From contig CM041465.1 in assembly GCA_023213395.1 (NCBI GenBank), positions 124,813,741-124,877,740 on the forward strand: a stretch of DNA of 64,000 nucleotides, in the 5' to 3' direction. The position numbers and the translations under genes are program-made. The first letter of the stretch is position 1, and each line of letters opens with the position of its first letter. The notes beneath the pieces were generated by a model that had not been told where the DNA came from, did not search any database, and worked only from the letters and a program-made list of their open reading frames with translations. The DNA comes from Cycas panzhihuaensis. Lineage: Eukaryota; Cycadophyta. Shown in pieces: positions 25,060 through 35,684 of the stretch.

Positions 25060-25923
25060 AAAATGTGAAGGGAAGTAATAGCAAGATGAGTAGATCATTG
25101 AGATCATCATCCCAAAGGAATCCAAACAAGAAAGCTCTAGAAAGAAGTGAAAGTAAAAGTAGTATAGCACCAAGAAAAACACTTTCAATAAAACTAAATC
25201 TATTGAATTTATATCATCCTTAGGGAACAAGTAACTAAGATGACCCAATTCCTAAAAAAGAAACATTCTTATTTGATTTTAATAAGGCAAGGTTACCTAT
25301 TTTAGTGGTGAAAATAAAAATGGTGATAAAGTAGAAACATGGTTTATAAACATGAAGAAGTACTTTTAGTTACATGACCTTAATTCAAAATAAAAGGCTT
25401 ATATAACAATGTTTAATCTCAGTGGTAGTGGCATATTATGGGGGTACTACTACAAGAATGTAAAGAGGATTTAATAAAAGGAATTACAATGTAGTAAGTT
25501 CTCTAAATATTTTATGTGAAAATATTTGTCTAAGCATTACTAATAAAATAAGATGGAATATTTTCATAAATTGAAACATAGAAGAATGACTATCAAAGAA
25601 TATGAATGACAATTTATGAATCTTCTATAATACATAACTTATATTTATGTAGAGAAAGTGAAGTTAAGTAGTTTATAAATGGACTTAATGAATCAATTTA
25701 TAGAAAAATTAAAATCTTAGAGTTAATAACCCTTGAAAATACAATAAGAAAGTCCAAGTACTATGAAGAACAATGGACATGACACTAAGGTCATAAATCC
25801 AAATGGAAGGAAAAACTTTAGGGGAGATATGAATTAAGGAAAAGAGGATTTGGAAGGCCTCCTCCTCAATAATACATAAGGAGTATAAATTTACCCCCAA
25901 AAAATCAAGAAACTAATTATACT
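25060..25923 (+). pseudogene. Ty3/gypsy gag remnant (element K)
   Basis: A serine/arginine-rich start (MSRSLRSSSQRNPNKKALER) precedes a gag core. The core has ETWFINMKKYF (about 25,345), AYITMFNLSGSG (about 25,400), a YFHKLKHRRMTIKEYE block (about 25,560-25,605) and LSKHY (about 25,530). This follows the plant gypsy gag pattern W-MxxYF, KAxIxxFxLxG, EFxxLxxxxMTIxEYE. A few stops and frameshifts are present. The element's protease region is missing. Confidence 0.75.
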
Positions 25924-26398
25924 TGTTAGAGTGATATTATATCACTTATCGACTCATATAAATGAGGTGTAATATTGCGTAAATATTATTGATGTAATAA
26001 TGTAATGTAACTCTAATTATTATTATTTGAGGTACGTATGGATCCATAAATAAGGATCCAAGTGAGAAAACAATAGGATCTAAATACATGTGCCTTGATT
26101 CAAGTATAATAATTAAAATATTGATAAATATTCAACAAATCAAAAAAATAAGCAAGACGTATGATCATGCAATGGTGCAAGTGAATTCACCATACCGTAG
26201 GCTCTCTCTCGGGCAGAGCTTCCACATTAATATCAGAATCCAATGTATGAAGTACAAAGGTGCGAGGTAATATTTATAGCCATTCGCCAAGATTGCAATG
26301 CAATAAGATAGGCTGACTTAATGACAAAAGAGGTGGACTTGGCCTCACTATCCAATATGATTAAATTATATGAAAGGTCCATTAATACATTATAAACA
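25924..26398 (-). repeat. Probable solo LTR, minus orientation
   Basis: The minus strand starts tgtttataatg and ends ctctaaca, the TGTT...AACA symmetry of many plant LTRs. It carries a good TATA box (tataaata, 26,271-26,278 on the complement) followed by GC-richer transcribed sequence. It retains several CG dinucleotides, unlike its surroundings, which suggests a younger insertion. No 5-bp target duplication is visible (atact against tgaat), so the borders are tentative. Confidence 0.5.
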
Positions 26399-26439
26399 TG
26401 AATTTACATAAATAAGAGGAAATGGAGGAGGTATTAACT

Positions 26440-26612
26440 ATATTTATGTATTTAATGAATAGTATATTTTGACCATATCTAGATAAGTTTGTTCCTATAT
26501 TTCTGGATGATATTATAATCTATTCTAAATCAAAAGAAGAACATAATGGAAATTTGAAAATGGTGTTATAAAACCTAAGGAAGTATAAACACTATGCACC
26601 TCTACTATTAGG
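26440..26612 (+). pseudogene. Ty3/gypsy reverse transcriptase fragment (element K)
   Basis: The plus strand encodes [15 protein letters not shown] (about 26,499-26,543), with the catalytic DD intact, followed by LRKYKHYA. This is the classical end of the palm domain of gypsy RT. The upstream part of RT is missing. Confidence 0.8.
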
Positions 26613-27895
26613 GAGGGATCTAGGATGGATACAAAGTATTTTACATGTGAATTTTCTTCATACAAAATGAGATTGAGGGGGTTGCTACCCCACATTCAAT
26701 GAGGTATTATGGTTGTAATAAATAAACCAATGACCACACACTTGGGTTGGGTTATTACCCAATGTAAAGGGATATATATCAAATACCTAAGGACTCTACT
26801 TGTTCATGACCAATGTAGCTCCCTTGATTATAGACAAAGAGATTCATTGATATAGAATATTCCTATGGCAAGCATATGTAAGTGTATTTGTATACATACG
26901 ATGCACAAGGAAGAAGTATTTAAGCCTTTCCCTTCACTATGCCCCCATCCAAACTCTACTAAACACATCTAATGGATCCTCCAAAGGTTAGATCCATCAA
27001 TGTGTAGGGCTAAGTTTAGTAGTAAGCACTTATTAAACTTTATTTATAAGAGCTTTTTAGAGTCATTAACCTGATATCCATAATATATCTCTAATTTGTT
27101 GAGCAAGAGCCCTTCCATATAGGACTCCCAAATCATTAAGCTAACTTTCATCCCTATTCAACCAGTGAGTCTCATAGTTAGGCAAGCTTATACCATTGTG
27201 CTCACAAGCTTCATAATAGCTAAAGCCTACCTTCACACATCTTTGTTACTCTTTAGGATATATTCACCCTAGATAAACTACCCATCTTATAGTATCCTTT
27301 CCCCCCTACTCATTCAATGTTTAGCAGTTAGACATCCTTAGGTGAAAGAGTTTTATTTTAGGATTAGTTAGACATTGTATAACTGCCTCCTAAGGTCTAA
27401 AGATAGGGTCAGAGAGGGTTTAACTAATGGAAATATTGACTTTTCTAAGAATTAATAATGCAAAAACCATGTCAAACTAGGACTAATAAATACCTAAACA
27501 AAATGAATTCTAACTTCTACCCAATAGTAGAGTGCCAATATTATATGCACTATTTTTTATGTATCCACAATGGCCTCTCTCTCTCTCTCTCTCTATTGCT
27601 TCTCTTTTGATTTGTCATAGTTTAGATCCCCAAAGAAAGGGTCTTAACTTTAAAAGATTTGAGAACTATTTTTTTCTCCTTAATTTCACACAATAAAGTT
27701 TAATGTCCTTTTAATCACATAATTTGAATCCAGTATAGTTCACCCTCTTTTAACCACATTTTAAAATTTAAGTTGTTTTTATTTTCTTAGCTCAATGTTG
27801 TTATAGCATTCTTGAATTCTAAAGTAAGCTAAGCAAGTAAAAATTTTATAAAAAGAAGATACAATATTTGAGATATGTAACAACTAAGCAAGCTA
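26613..27895. other. Unassigned insertion within element K
   Basis: It separates two parts of one RT gene, so it is probably inserted DNA. It has a CT microsatellite at 27,574-27,594. I see no coding domain or matched terminal repeats. Confidence 0.45.
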
Positions 27896-28160
27896 TTTTG
27901 GTAGATCCCTAAAGCATCTAAGCTATTGTGGAATGGTTGACACCAAGGAAAGCTACTAAAGTAAGAAGCTTTATAGAATTTATAAGGTATTTATAGACTC
28001 ATAAAGTTACTCTTAATTTTCTACTTAGAATCTTATATGTATGAATGGAAAATAAGTTCACTATCTAGTCAATATTTTCATAGATTAAAAATGAAACAAA
28101 AATTAAAATATTGAGTATGATGTTGAAGCAGGCATGATGAAGAAGATTGTTATGTTAAAA
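27896..28160 (+). pseudogene. Ty3/gypsy RT-RNase H connection fragment (element K)
   Basis: The frame AIVEWLTPRKATKVRSFIEF followed by IRYL and THKVTL (about 27,914-28,010) matches the RT thumb region, which normally reads AIxEWPxPxxxxxVRSFLGxxxYYRRFI. It then decays toward a SxIKN-x-KI-like block. RNase H proper is not visible. Confidence 0.7.
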
Positions 28161-29145
28161 CATGTGTCAATATAAACTAAATCAAGGAAGACTCATGCTC
28201 AAAAGTATTTATTCTTTAGAATGTACCATAAAGATATAAATATTGAGCATGCTAAAAGGGAGTAGTAGATATAACTACTACAACCAAAGCATAAAGATGA
28301 TATTTGTTACCAAATGTGTAAACTTGCATTAAAAGGATATGGGAAAAAGATGTTTGTGTAGCTAAAATAAAGGAGGTAATTAAAATTAGAAGTATACATT
28401 AGCTACATAAAGGTACAACTAATGCAAAAAAAAAAAAGAAAAAAATGTTGAAACTAACATACTATAAGAAACTACTATTGGAGTTGACGAGTGTTAAAGG
28501 TAAAGTAGGAAAAAATGGAACTACTTCAAAATGCTACTATCAATTAGAACAAGAATAAGGAAACATTGGAACTAAAATAAAAAGGATATATGCTTCAAAG
28601 AAGTATCACCATTGTTGAAGAGGAAGACAAAGAGTATTACTAAAGATGAAACTATTAAAAGAGAAGGCAAGAAACTTTGTCAGAATAGGCTAGAAATAAA
28701 GGTCTAACTCAATATTAATGCAATCAATTCCTCAACCTAAATATGAGTGATGTAAATTGAATAATTAAGTAAGAAAAGAGAATCTCTTAAGTTTTATTAA
28801 AAGGCATCTTGATCCCTTAATGGTGAGTTATATAACTTGATCTAATCTAAGGATAGGGTCAAGGGAAGCCGTCGGCTCTAAACTTTCATATTTTCTTTAT
28901 GATTAAATGATGACTCAATTGACTAAAATGGATATTAACATAACATAAGTTACTTAAAGGAATATTAATGTAACTCAATTAACTCAAACATTTTCATTGA
29001 TCTAAGAAAACAAATAAGGAATCAATTTGTTCAAAACCATTTAGAAGAGTACTAAGAGAGGTTGAATGAGAGAAAAGATGAAGGTTGATAGGGTTTCTAA
29101 GGGTTATCACAAGATACCCATAACAAACCTACAAGCTATGGAGGT
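28161..29145. other. Unassigned AT-rich DNA
   Basis: Lysine/asparagine-rich translations in all frames and no recognised domain. It abuts the Tat-like LTR of element B, whose left target duplication would be gaggt (29,141-29,145); the partner lies outside the window. Confidence 0.4.
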
Positions 29146-32100
29146 TGGAATCATGCCTGTAGAGCTACAAGGATCTATTATGCTTTGACTAGAGGCAAAG
29201 GCCTAGAGGTGTAAGGTAGGTCAAGGTCACCCTTAAAGGGTGTCCATGTGTCAAAACATAGGATTTGAGGAACGCAATGATGTGTAGCCTCTTTCTACTT
29301 TGAAGGGTTAGAAATGATGAAAATAATGAGAAGGTAAGCATCCTCGAGTTACCAAGCAGCCTAGATGAAGCTCTCCTATCCTAGAGAGAAAGGAAAGAGG
29401 TAAGAGGTTTCCCTTTGTAAAGGGAATGAAAGAGAAAGTAAAGCTCCTTTTGGGAAAGGAAACTAAAGTAATAGAATGGGATGAGGGAACAATGGTTTGG
29501 GATGGTTTGTTTATGGCCTAAAGGATTACATTTAGGGATTAGGGATTTGGTGTAGAGTTTGTAAAATGGAGAGAATGTTACTTCTATCTATTATCAACTT
29601 AGTTGTAGGCTCTTCTTATGTTACAAGAAGAGGAGAAGTGGTGTTTAAGTGTATTATTTTTTTTTTAAATTACAATGCGATTTAGTTTTATGGTATAATG
29701 GTTGTAAAGTTTATAAAATAAAATGAGTGTATAATAAACATACAACACACTATCTCTCTCTCTCTCTCCTTCACTCTTCTTTCTTTTTTAATTCAAGGGT
29801 TAGAGTTGGAATGCAAGTAAGAAATAGTGAGAGAATATTGCAACCAACCATTTTGACTAGGTTTTATTTTAATGCAATAAATAAAAATAAAATGTAACTA
29901 CATTTTTTATTCATACAAAAGGGATGCCTATAATGTCTTTTGAATTATCCTTTACATGTAATATGCAAATTTGGGAGAAGGGAGTATGCAAACTCTTCCC
30001 TTTAAAGTGCAAGAGGAAAGGAAACATGGTTTGCCTATGCTATGCTTTTCTCCTACATAAGATGCATACGCATGAAAGGAAAGGGACAAATATTTTTTCT
30101 TTGAGTAGATTTCTCTTTAGGAAAAGGGAAAAAAAGAGGCAAGAAGAGAGAAGGTTTGATGAAGTACACCTGGTTCTGTGATATTTGGTGACATAGTACA
30201 ACTCTTCCTCATGCATCTCCCTCATTAGCAATGTTGCTTCCTTTGTTGTTACGAATGTTATTGAAGGTGGAGAGGGGGGCTTCCTTACCTTCCCTAAATT
30301 CTAATTCAACAAATGCAAAATATGAAAAGGAAACAAAGTGATGGAGTAAAAATAAACAACAACTATTATGAAATAGTATTACCTTTTGTAAGATGTTGCT
30401 TTGCTTGTAAGAGAGAGTCTTCTACCTACACAACAAAAGTAACCAAAAACTTTTCACACATAAAGATATGTATATATATGTATGTATTCTTTCAAATAAA
30501 ATGTTGTTAGTAGGTTTATTTCCAACATATAACAATAAAATAAAAGTTGAATATTATTTTTCTCGCTTACAAACTCACCATATAACTATTGAGAGAAATG
30601 GGAGAAGAAAAAGGGGGAGTACCTCAAAATGGCAGAGCTCCTCTATCGGGTAGTGTTTCCCAAATTACAGTAGGTATCTCACACTTAGGTGGTAATTTGC
30701 TTTGGTGTTTTTGGGTAGGATATCAAGCCACAAAGGTATGTTGTAAGTTTCACAATAAAAAAATATTGTACTAACTATGGTAAGATGCTTTGTAGCTTAG
30801 GGGAGGGGTTTACCCAAGCAAAAGATGGCCTTTGGAATAAGAACTCAGGCCTACTAACCTTCCTATAATCTCCCATAGCTAGTCAAGCAGTCCACTTATC
30901 GCTAGCTAGTGATTTAAGGGTGAAACAATGGTTTTTATGGTAAAAGGGAGGTGTTGCCTCCAAGTTTACATAAGGAAATCTACTAAATGTCTATGAAATT
31001 GGCTCTAAATGATATATCCAACAAAACACATAACAAATGGTGAGATAACCATAGTAAAATGAAGATATTAGTAAGAAAAACTAAATTAAAATGGGCTTAC
31101 CCATTTGGAAGAAGAGGATGTAGGTAAAAGTTGAGAGTTTTGTCGAAGAAGCAATCTTTTAGAGAAGGATTCCTTGCTTGATGATGAAGGGGAGTGTCTC
31201 CTTGGCTGTAGTAGAAGCTTGGGGATTATCTCCTACCTTCTAAGTATTAGTTTCCTCTTGCTTACTTTCCAAAAGTGTTATTTTTTAGATGCCCTATGTG
31301 TATAGAGAAGAGTAGTACAAAAAGTAGCTTGGAAGAGATCTCAAGAGTGAAGAATGATGATTGTAGATGATCCATAATGAGTTTGAGTTTTGGTTTTTGT
31401 GTTCTATTGGCCTCTCAAGATCATTAGGCCATGATCTGGGCTAGTCCCAAGGGTAGATCTCATGTAAGAGCTACACTAATTACAAATCTAGTCATTTCTA
31501 CCTGTGTTTAAACTCATAACAGTTGCACCATGGTATATTAGTGGTGCCACAAGTATAAAAGTGGGGCACAATTATCAAGGCAAGGTAGATAAAAAACTAG
31601 GTGAGGCAATAATAAAACTATAGAAATTGACTAAAATTGATAAATGCTAGCAAATATCAATAAAGCAAGGAGAAGGGCTAATTGATGAGGGCCTTAAATT
31701 CCTCCCTAAAGGTTAATAAATCAAATCTAGGTTGTTTCATAAGTTGAATGGTGGTAGAAACATATGAGACACCCATAGAAATGAGTTAAAACTTAAATAA
31801 GAAATGGTAATCAAGGATAAATAGCTAACAATAATATAATTTTCAAATAAGCCTCATATAAAATAAGTAACAAGGGGCATCTTTCCTCTAGGAACCTCAA
31901 TAGACTATCCATGGCGAACCAAGGGGATAGGTGAGGCACAAAAAAGGGGAAAAGATGTTATAAGAAGGTGTAAATAAGCCACGAGTCACCCAAGCTAAGC
32001 TACAAAGGCATGTGAGGGATGTATTGCTAATTAGGGCTTACCACAGGAGCTTAATAATGCCATTGGACTAGAGTCCTGGTCATCATAGGTAGGAATACAC

Positions 32101-32253
32101 ATACAAGCAAGGGCATTAAGCGAGTAATCTAGTAAGCATATAAGCATCACATACCATAATAACTATAAAATGTGATAGAATGTAAGGGGTAAAATATATA
32201 CCTAATCTTACCTATGTAATGGTGCCTAGTCCATTCATAGCTGGTAGGAAACA
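29146..32253 (-). repeat. 3' LTR of element B
   Basis: 3,108 bp. On the plus strand it runs from tggaatcatgcc to gtaggaaaca. The borders correspond to those of the two 3.11-kb LTRs of element A, and the length agrees within four bases. It shares blocks in inverted orientation with 1-3,320. A module with arms gcacca and tggtgc surrounds gtatatta at 31,525-31,547. A CT tract lies at 29,751-29,768. Confidence 0.85.
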
Positions 32254-32275
32254 CTGCCCCCTTGGTAGTAGAACC
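32254..32275 (-). other. Polypurine tract of element B
   Basis: On the minus strand ccaagggggcag lies directly before the LTR start tgtttcc. The corresponding tract of A is ccaaggaggtag. Confidence 0.75.
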
Positions 32276-32388
32276 TCGTTACTTTGGAGTATCAAATAAT
32301 GATAAATGTTGTCAACACAAACACATTAGCAGAAAAGGCATCTAAGAAGTTAATATGTCGATAACTAAGGTGGGTGATAAGTATCGTA

Positions 32389-32558
32389 ATAAATGTATAG
32401 ATGGGAGAGTGTATAGTAGGGGAAGGAGAGGAGTACATGGCATGATTCAACCTCCATAAAGCCCTAAACCCTAAGCACGCATAAATGTATAGATGGGAGA
32501 GTGTATGTTAGGGGGAGGAGAGAAGTACCTGACATAAAGCCCTAAACCCTAAGCACGC
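32389..32558 (+). repeat. Tandem duplication with telomere-like motif
   Basis: Two adjacent copies (32,389-32,480 and 32,481-32,558) share aaatgtatagatgggagag and end with ccctaaaccctaagcacgc. The plant telomere unit ccctaaa appears about 1.5 times per copy, too short to be a telomere array. Confidence 0.8.
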
Positions 32559-32739
32559 ATGGCTAAGACCAAGAAGGGGTAACCTAGGGGGATACTCGTG
32601 ATAGCACACCTAAGTAGGTAGCATGACCTTGGAAGATGAAATAGGATCAAGATCCCTAAGAAGAACCCAAAACATAGGGGTAAAAAGAGAGTAAGAACAT
32701 AGAGGGGAGATTTCCATCAGAAAGTCTTTAAAGAGAAAA

Positions 32740-33195
32740 CCAATCAATCCTAGGAGGAGTCATCCAGAAGTAGGAGACAATGCTCAAGGATAAGACAAAC
32801 TAGGCCATCTGCCTCGATGTTCTAATTATAAGGGATATATCAGATATCAACTAAGGAGAAGGAGGACAAAAGAGACCTACCAGTCTCAATCAAGGATAAA
32901 AGACTCGATAAATTTGGGTTAGCTATCATATTATGATCTAAGAGTCATAATGCAGGATGATGGGACCATGATAGAAATGATGCATATCAGTAAGGGCCTC
33001 AATGATGGTTGTATTCCTTACTTCATTATTTGTGGCTTCATGCAAATACACCTCGGAATGTATGAGATCATACCTAGAAGGATCACAGATGATCCAAGTG
33101 ACTGTGGAAGGTCCTTAGTTATTGCAGTTACCTCCATCGATGTAGATGAGGAGGACCATGATGAAGATGGTAACAAACACTCAAGGCAAAGATGA
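32740..33195 (-). pseudogene. Archaeal-type RNase H remnant of element B
   Basis: The minus strand encodes YIDGGNCNN (about 33,130-33,160), EATNNEV (about 33,025-33,045), YDS near 32,930 and NIEADGLVCL near 32,785. These are the D, E, D and D regions of the extra RNase H of Tat-lineage gypsy elements. Frameshifts and stops are present. It is the counterpart of 41,290-41,702 in element A. RNase H removes RNA from the RNA:DNA hybrid. Its position beside the 3' LTR, beyond the PMD gene, is unusual. Confidence 0.78.
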
Positions 33196-34319
33196 AAGAA
33201 GAGCACATGAATATGAAAGACAATGAATCCTGGTGATTACAATTACTCAAAGAGGCACTCACATGAGAATATGAGAGCTTTATGTCTAGGCTACTTGGCT
33301 CATAGAGGGCTCACCCTATGAAAGGGGAGGAGTAATTAACAAAATTAGGCCTATTGTCAGCTTTTAGGCTAGAAAGGGGCCAACATAAGGCTCAACCAAG
33401 GGGTTAAATTCCATTGGGAGAAAAATGGATCAAAACAAGCATGAAAAATAGATCCGGTAGGCCAAAACGAACCCATAGAGTATAAACATGGGTAGGTTTT
33501 CGATTGGGCTAAAAATGGGCCCTGAAGGGTCCTTGGAATGTCAAAAGAGATACCATAAATACATGGATAGGTGAGAAAAATAACACTTAGGAGTAAAAAT
33601 GGGTCAGAACCTAGAAGGAAAAGGGAACACACTCAAAGGAATGGTCCAAATGACTCCATCAAAAGGAAAAAAGGGAATGAGGGAGGTGAAAATGAAATTC
33701 AATTTTACGCTCTCGAGTCAGATTTAGATAAGTTTCCCCTCTACCACCTTTGACCTACCATTCTATCATGTACCTTATAGGGGAGATCTGATTATTAGAT
33801 CATTGCATTGAGGTAACTGTTGGGATAAGGATTGAGTGATGGTAGCCATCTGACCAGATTTGGTACACATATTATGATTTTGACCTCATTAATTTTTGTT
33901 TTAATAATTAATATTATTTATTATTAGGTAGGGCCTAATAGGGATATTATTGGGCCAAAGGAACCTGATTGAGGGTTTGTGAGAGGCTCGACCAAGGCAT
34001 TAAGAAACCCTGGTCCCAATAGACTAACCATGGTCTACTAAATATAATTCTTTTTATTGTTATTTTAAAATTTTGATAGGGGTATCACTAGCACCACAAA
34101 TTTATACATGGTGCTATAGATGTTCCTATAGGGTGAGGCAAGAATGCAATAGGCCCCACTAATATATTAGTGGTGCTAGAATAGTATAAGGGTTTTTAAA
34201 TAAACTTTGATTTGGATTTTATTTTTGGTAATTATTATTTGACTGAGGGGGGCTTTTGACCTTGAAGGAGGGTAACCAACCCACTGATGATGTTGTTCTA
34301 ATGCTATTTTTAGCCCATC
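33196..34319. other. Region between RNase H and PMD gene in element B, with PMD upstream region
   Basis: It is homologous to 41,703-42,966 of element A and has no recognised protein domain. The part nearest the PMD gene (34,060-34,190) carries a perfect 18-bp palindrome, ccactaatatattagtgg, at 34,156-34,173. The same kind of motif occurs in the LTRs of the family. Confidence 0.6.
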
Positions 34320-35433
34320 ATGGTGGTTGATAACTGTGAAAACATTAGTTCACCGATGGTAGGGTTCATAGAGCTACTAGATAATCGGGAGAAGATGATA
34401 CTGAGACAATGTGGCATGCTAAAGATCATCTACACACCATAGTATGCTTTAGATCAGGCCCTACTAATGGACATCATCTAATACTAGAACTGACAAAGGC
34501 ACGTCCTTCATCTACTGCTAGTAGAAGACATATCCATCATTCCCACTGATGTCTAGAGGATTATGGGGGTGCTAACTAGTGGCTCACTAGTGGTGTTAGG
34601 TACCCTGCCTAGCATGAATATGGCACATAGAGACACAAATAGGTACTTTACTAAAAGAGGTCGTTAGGACTGGATGGCCATTGCATTAAATACTATAGTC
34701 ATGTTTAGGATTTCTCAATTAAGGAAGATGATTGTATTCATGATCTTATTTTAGATGTTACAGAAATAAAACTATAGGTATGTGCTAGGAGGTTGGATGG
34801 ATACCATTAGGTGGTGTGAGGTAGGAGAGAGGTTTGATTGAACTACTCTGATAGTGGCTAATCTCATAGCTCAGCTCGACCTAATACAGGCATTAAGACG
34901 AGGAGGGCTTTCCTATAGTTTCCTCATTTAATGCTAGTTCTTTGATCACTTACAAGAAGTGGCCCCATTGACTGGGCCACAGTTAGTATGATCCAACAAT
35001 CCCCTAATCTACATATAGTTGACATGATTTAGGGGGTATCTGAGAGCCTACTTGTATCTAAAGATTAATAGAAGCTATGTCACTAGACCTTCTCATGGTG
35101 GAGGACTGCGTGAGCCATACATACTACACCATTCATTGGGGTAGTAACATAGAGGAGGAAGATGTGTTAAGGGATCCAATAGTAGATTCAAGAGATGAGG
35201 AAGATCAAGGAGCCACTATAGCTGACCTAGAGGTAGAGGCAGCATTAGCGGCTACTGTAGAGGGGACTATAGCCATTGTAGAAGCAGAGATCCTTAGGGT
35301 AGTGGAGGCCAAGGTTGGGGATGTACCAGATACTCCAAGAGATGAGGAGCCAGGAGTAGAAGGGGTAAGAGCTAAGGAGGCAGTAACTAGAGTTAGAGAC
35401 ATAGTATCTAGAGGGGTGTTGCTACTGTAGGAG
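34320..35433 (+). pseudogene. Plant mobile domain (PMD) gene, first part, element B (antisense to the element)
   Basis: An ATG at 34,320 opens MVVDNCENI. The body shows ALDQALLMDII, then HLLLVEDISIIPTDV and RIMGVLTSGSLVV (about 34,500-34,590). This resembles the aminotransferase-like PMD pattern (D-L-x-W, TFHLP-GE-TITLxDV-x-x-GLP-x-G). A W-x-R-C-E-x-GERFD block lies near 34,810. The C-terminal part (35,077-35,430) is acidic and alanine/glutamate-rich (EVEAALAATVEGTIAIVEAE). Stops are mostly of the CAG/CAA/CGA-to-stop type, and at least one frameshift separates the two halves. PMD proteins MAIN and MAIL1 of Arabidopsis act in gene silencing and meristem function; what a transposon copy does is unknown. 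Confidence 0.72.
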
Positions 35434-35574
35434 GTAAACTATGCCAACTTACTCATAGCTAGAACTTTTATTTCAATTATTTAATTTAAGGTTTACATAT
35501 TGATATAGTTTATGTTTATGGATTTAATTTATACTCCATACTAACACTCTGGTTTATATGATTAGTACGTAGAG
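35434..35574 (+). other. Probable intron in PMD gene of element B
   Basis: The coding-like sequence stops at ggag followed by gtaaac, a donor-like site. It is followed by AT-rich non-coding DNA and resumes after tacgtag with REDTRELIRRVMNDL. Element A has an equivalent break at the same place (44,201-44,328). The exact acceptor is uncertain. Confidence 0.5.
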
Positions 35575-35679
35575 AGGATACAAGGGAGTTGATTAGGAGA
35601 GTCATGAATGATCTATTCTCACAGGTCTACAAGCAGGGATAGCCTCCTATTATAAACAACAGAGAGCCTAGCTCCATGG
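35575..35679 (+). pseudogene. PMD gene, second exon start, element B
   Basis: Encodes REDTRELIRRVMNDLFSQV and is cut by the insertion of element A after the ccccc target copy (35,680-35,684). It continues at 62,689. Confidence 0.6.
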
Positions 35680-35684
35680 CCCCC

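Larger units (their letters stand above)
25050..28160 (+). mobile_element. Fragmented Ty3/gypsy element K
   Basis: Gag (25.06-25.92 kb), part of reverse transcriptase (26.45-26.61 kb) and the RT-RNase H connection (27.9-28.15 kb) all lie on the plus strand in the right order. They are separated by a probable solo LTR and by an unassigned stretch. Protease, integrase and LTRs are not found. Confidence 0.65.
29146..35684 (-). mobile_element. Tat-like Ty3/gypsy element B, left part (3' end of the element)
   Basis: From left to right this is the 3' LTR (29,146-32,253), polypurine tract, archaeal-type RNase H remnant (minus strand), and an antisense PMD gene (plus strand). Element A interrupts the PMD gene at 35,685, and B resumes at 62,689. 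The same order (LTR, RNase H, PMD) is found inside A, so this is the family's real structure. Confidence 0.85.

Noticed and set aside
26640-27000. Possible relation to 40,870-41,120 of element A
   Set aside because: Only one short G-rich block (gggggttgc) is shared; too little to claim homology.
32460-32558. Interstitial telomere sequence (ccctaaaccctaa)
   Set aside because: Only about 1.5 units in each of two tandem copies inside a retrotransposon; too short to indicate a telomere fusion.
35205-35402. Minus-strand open frame rich in serine, alanine and threonine
   Set aside because: It is the complement of the acidic PMD linker on the plus strand, which has domain context and a homologous copy.
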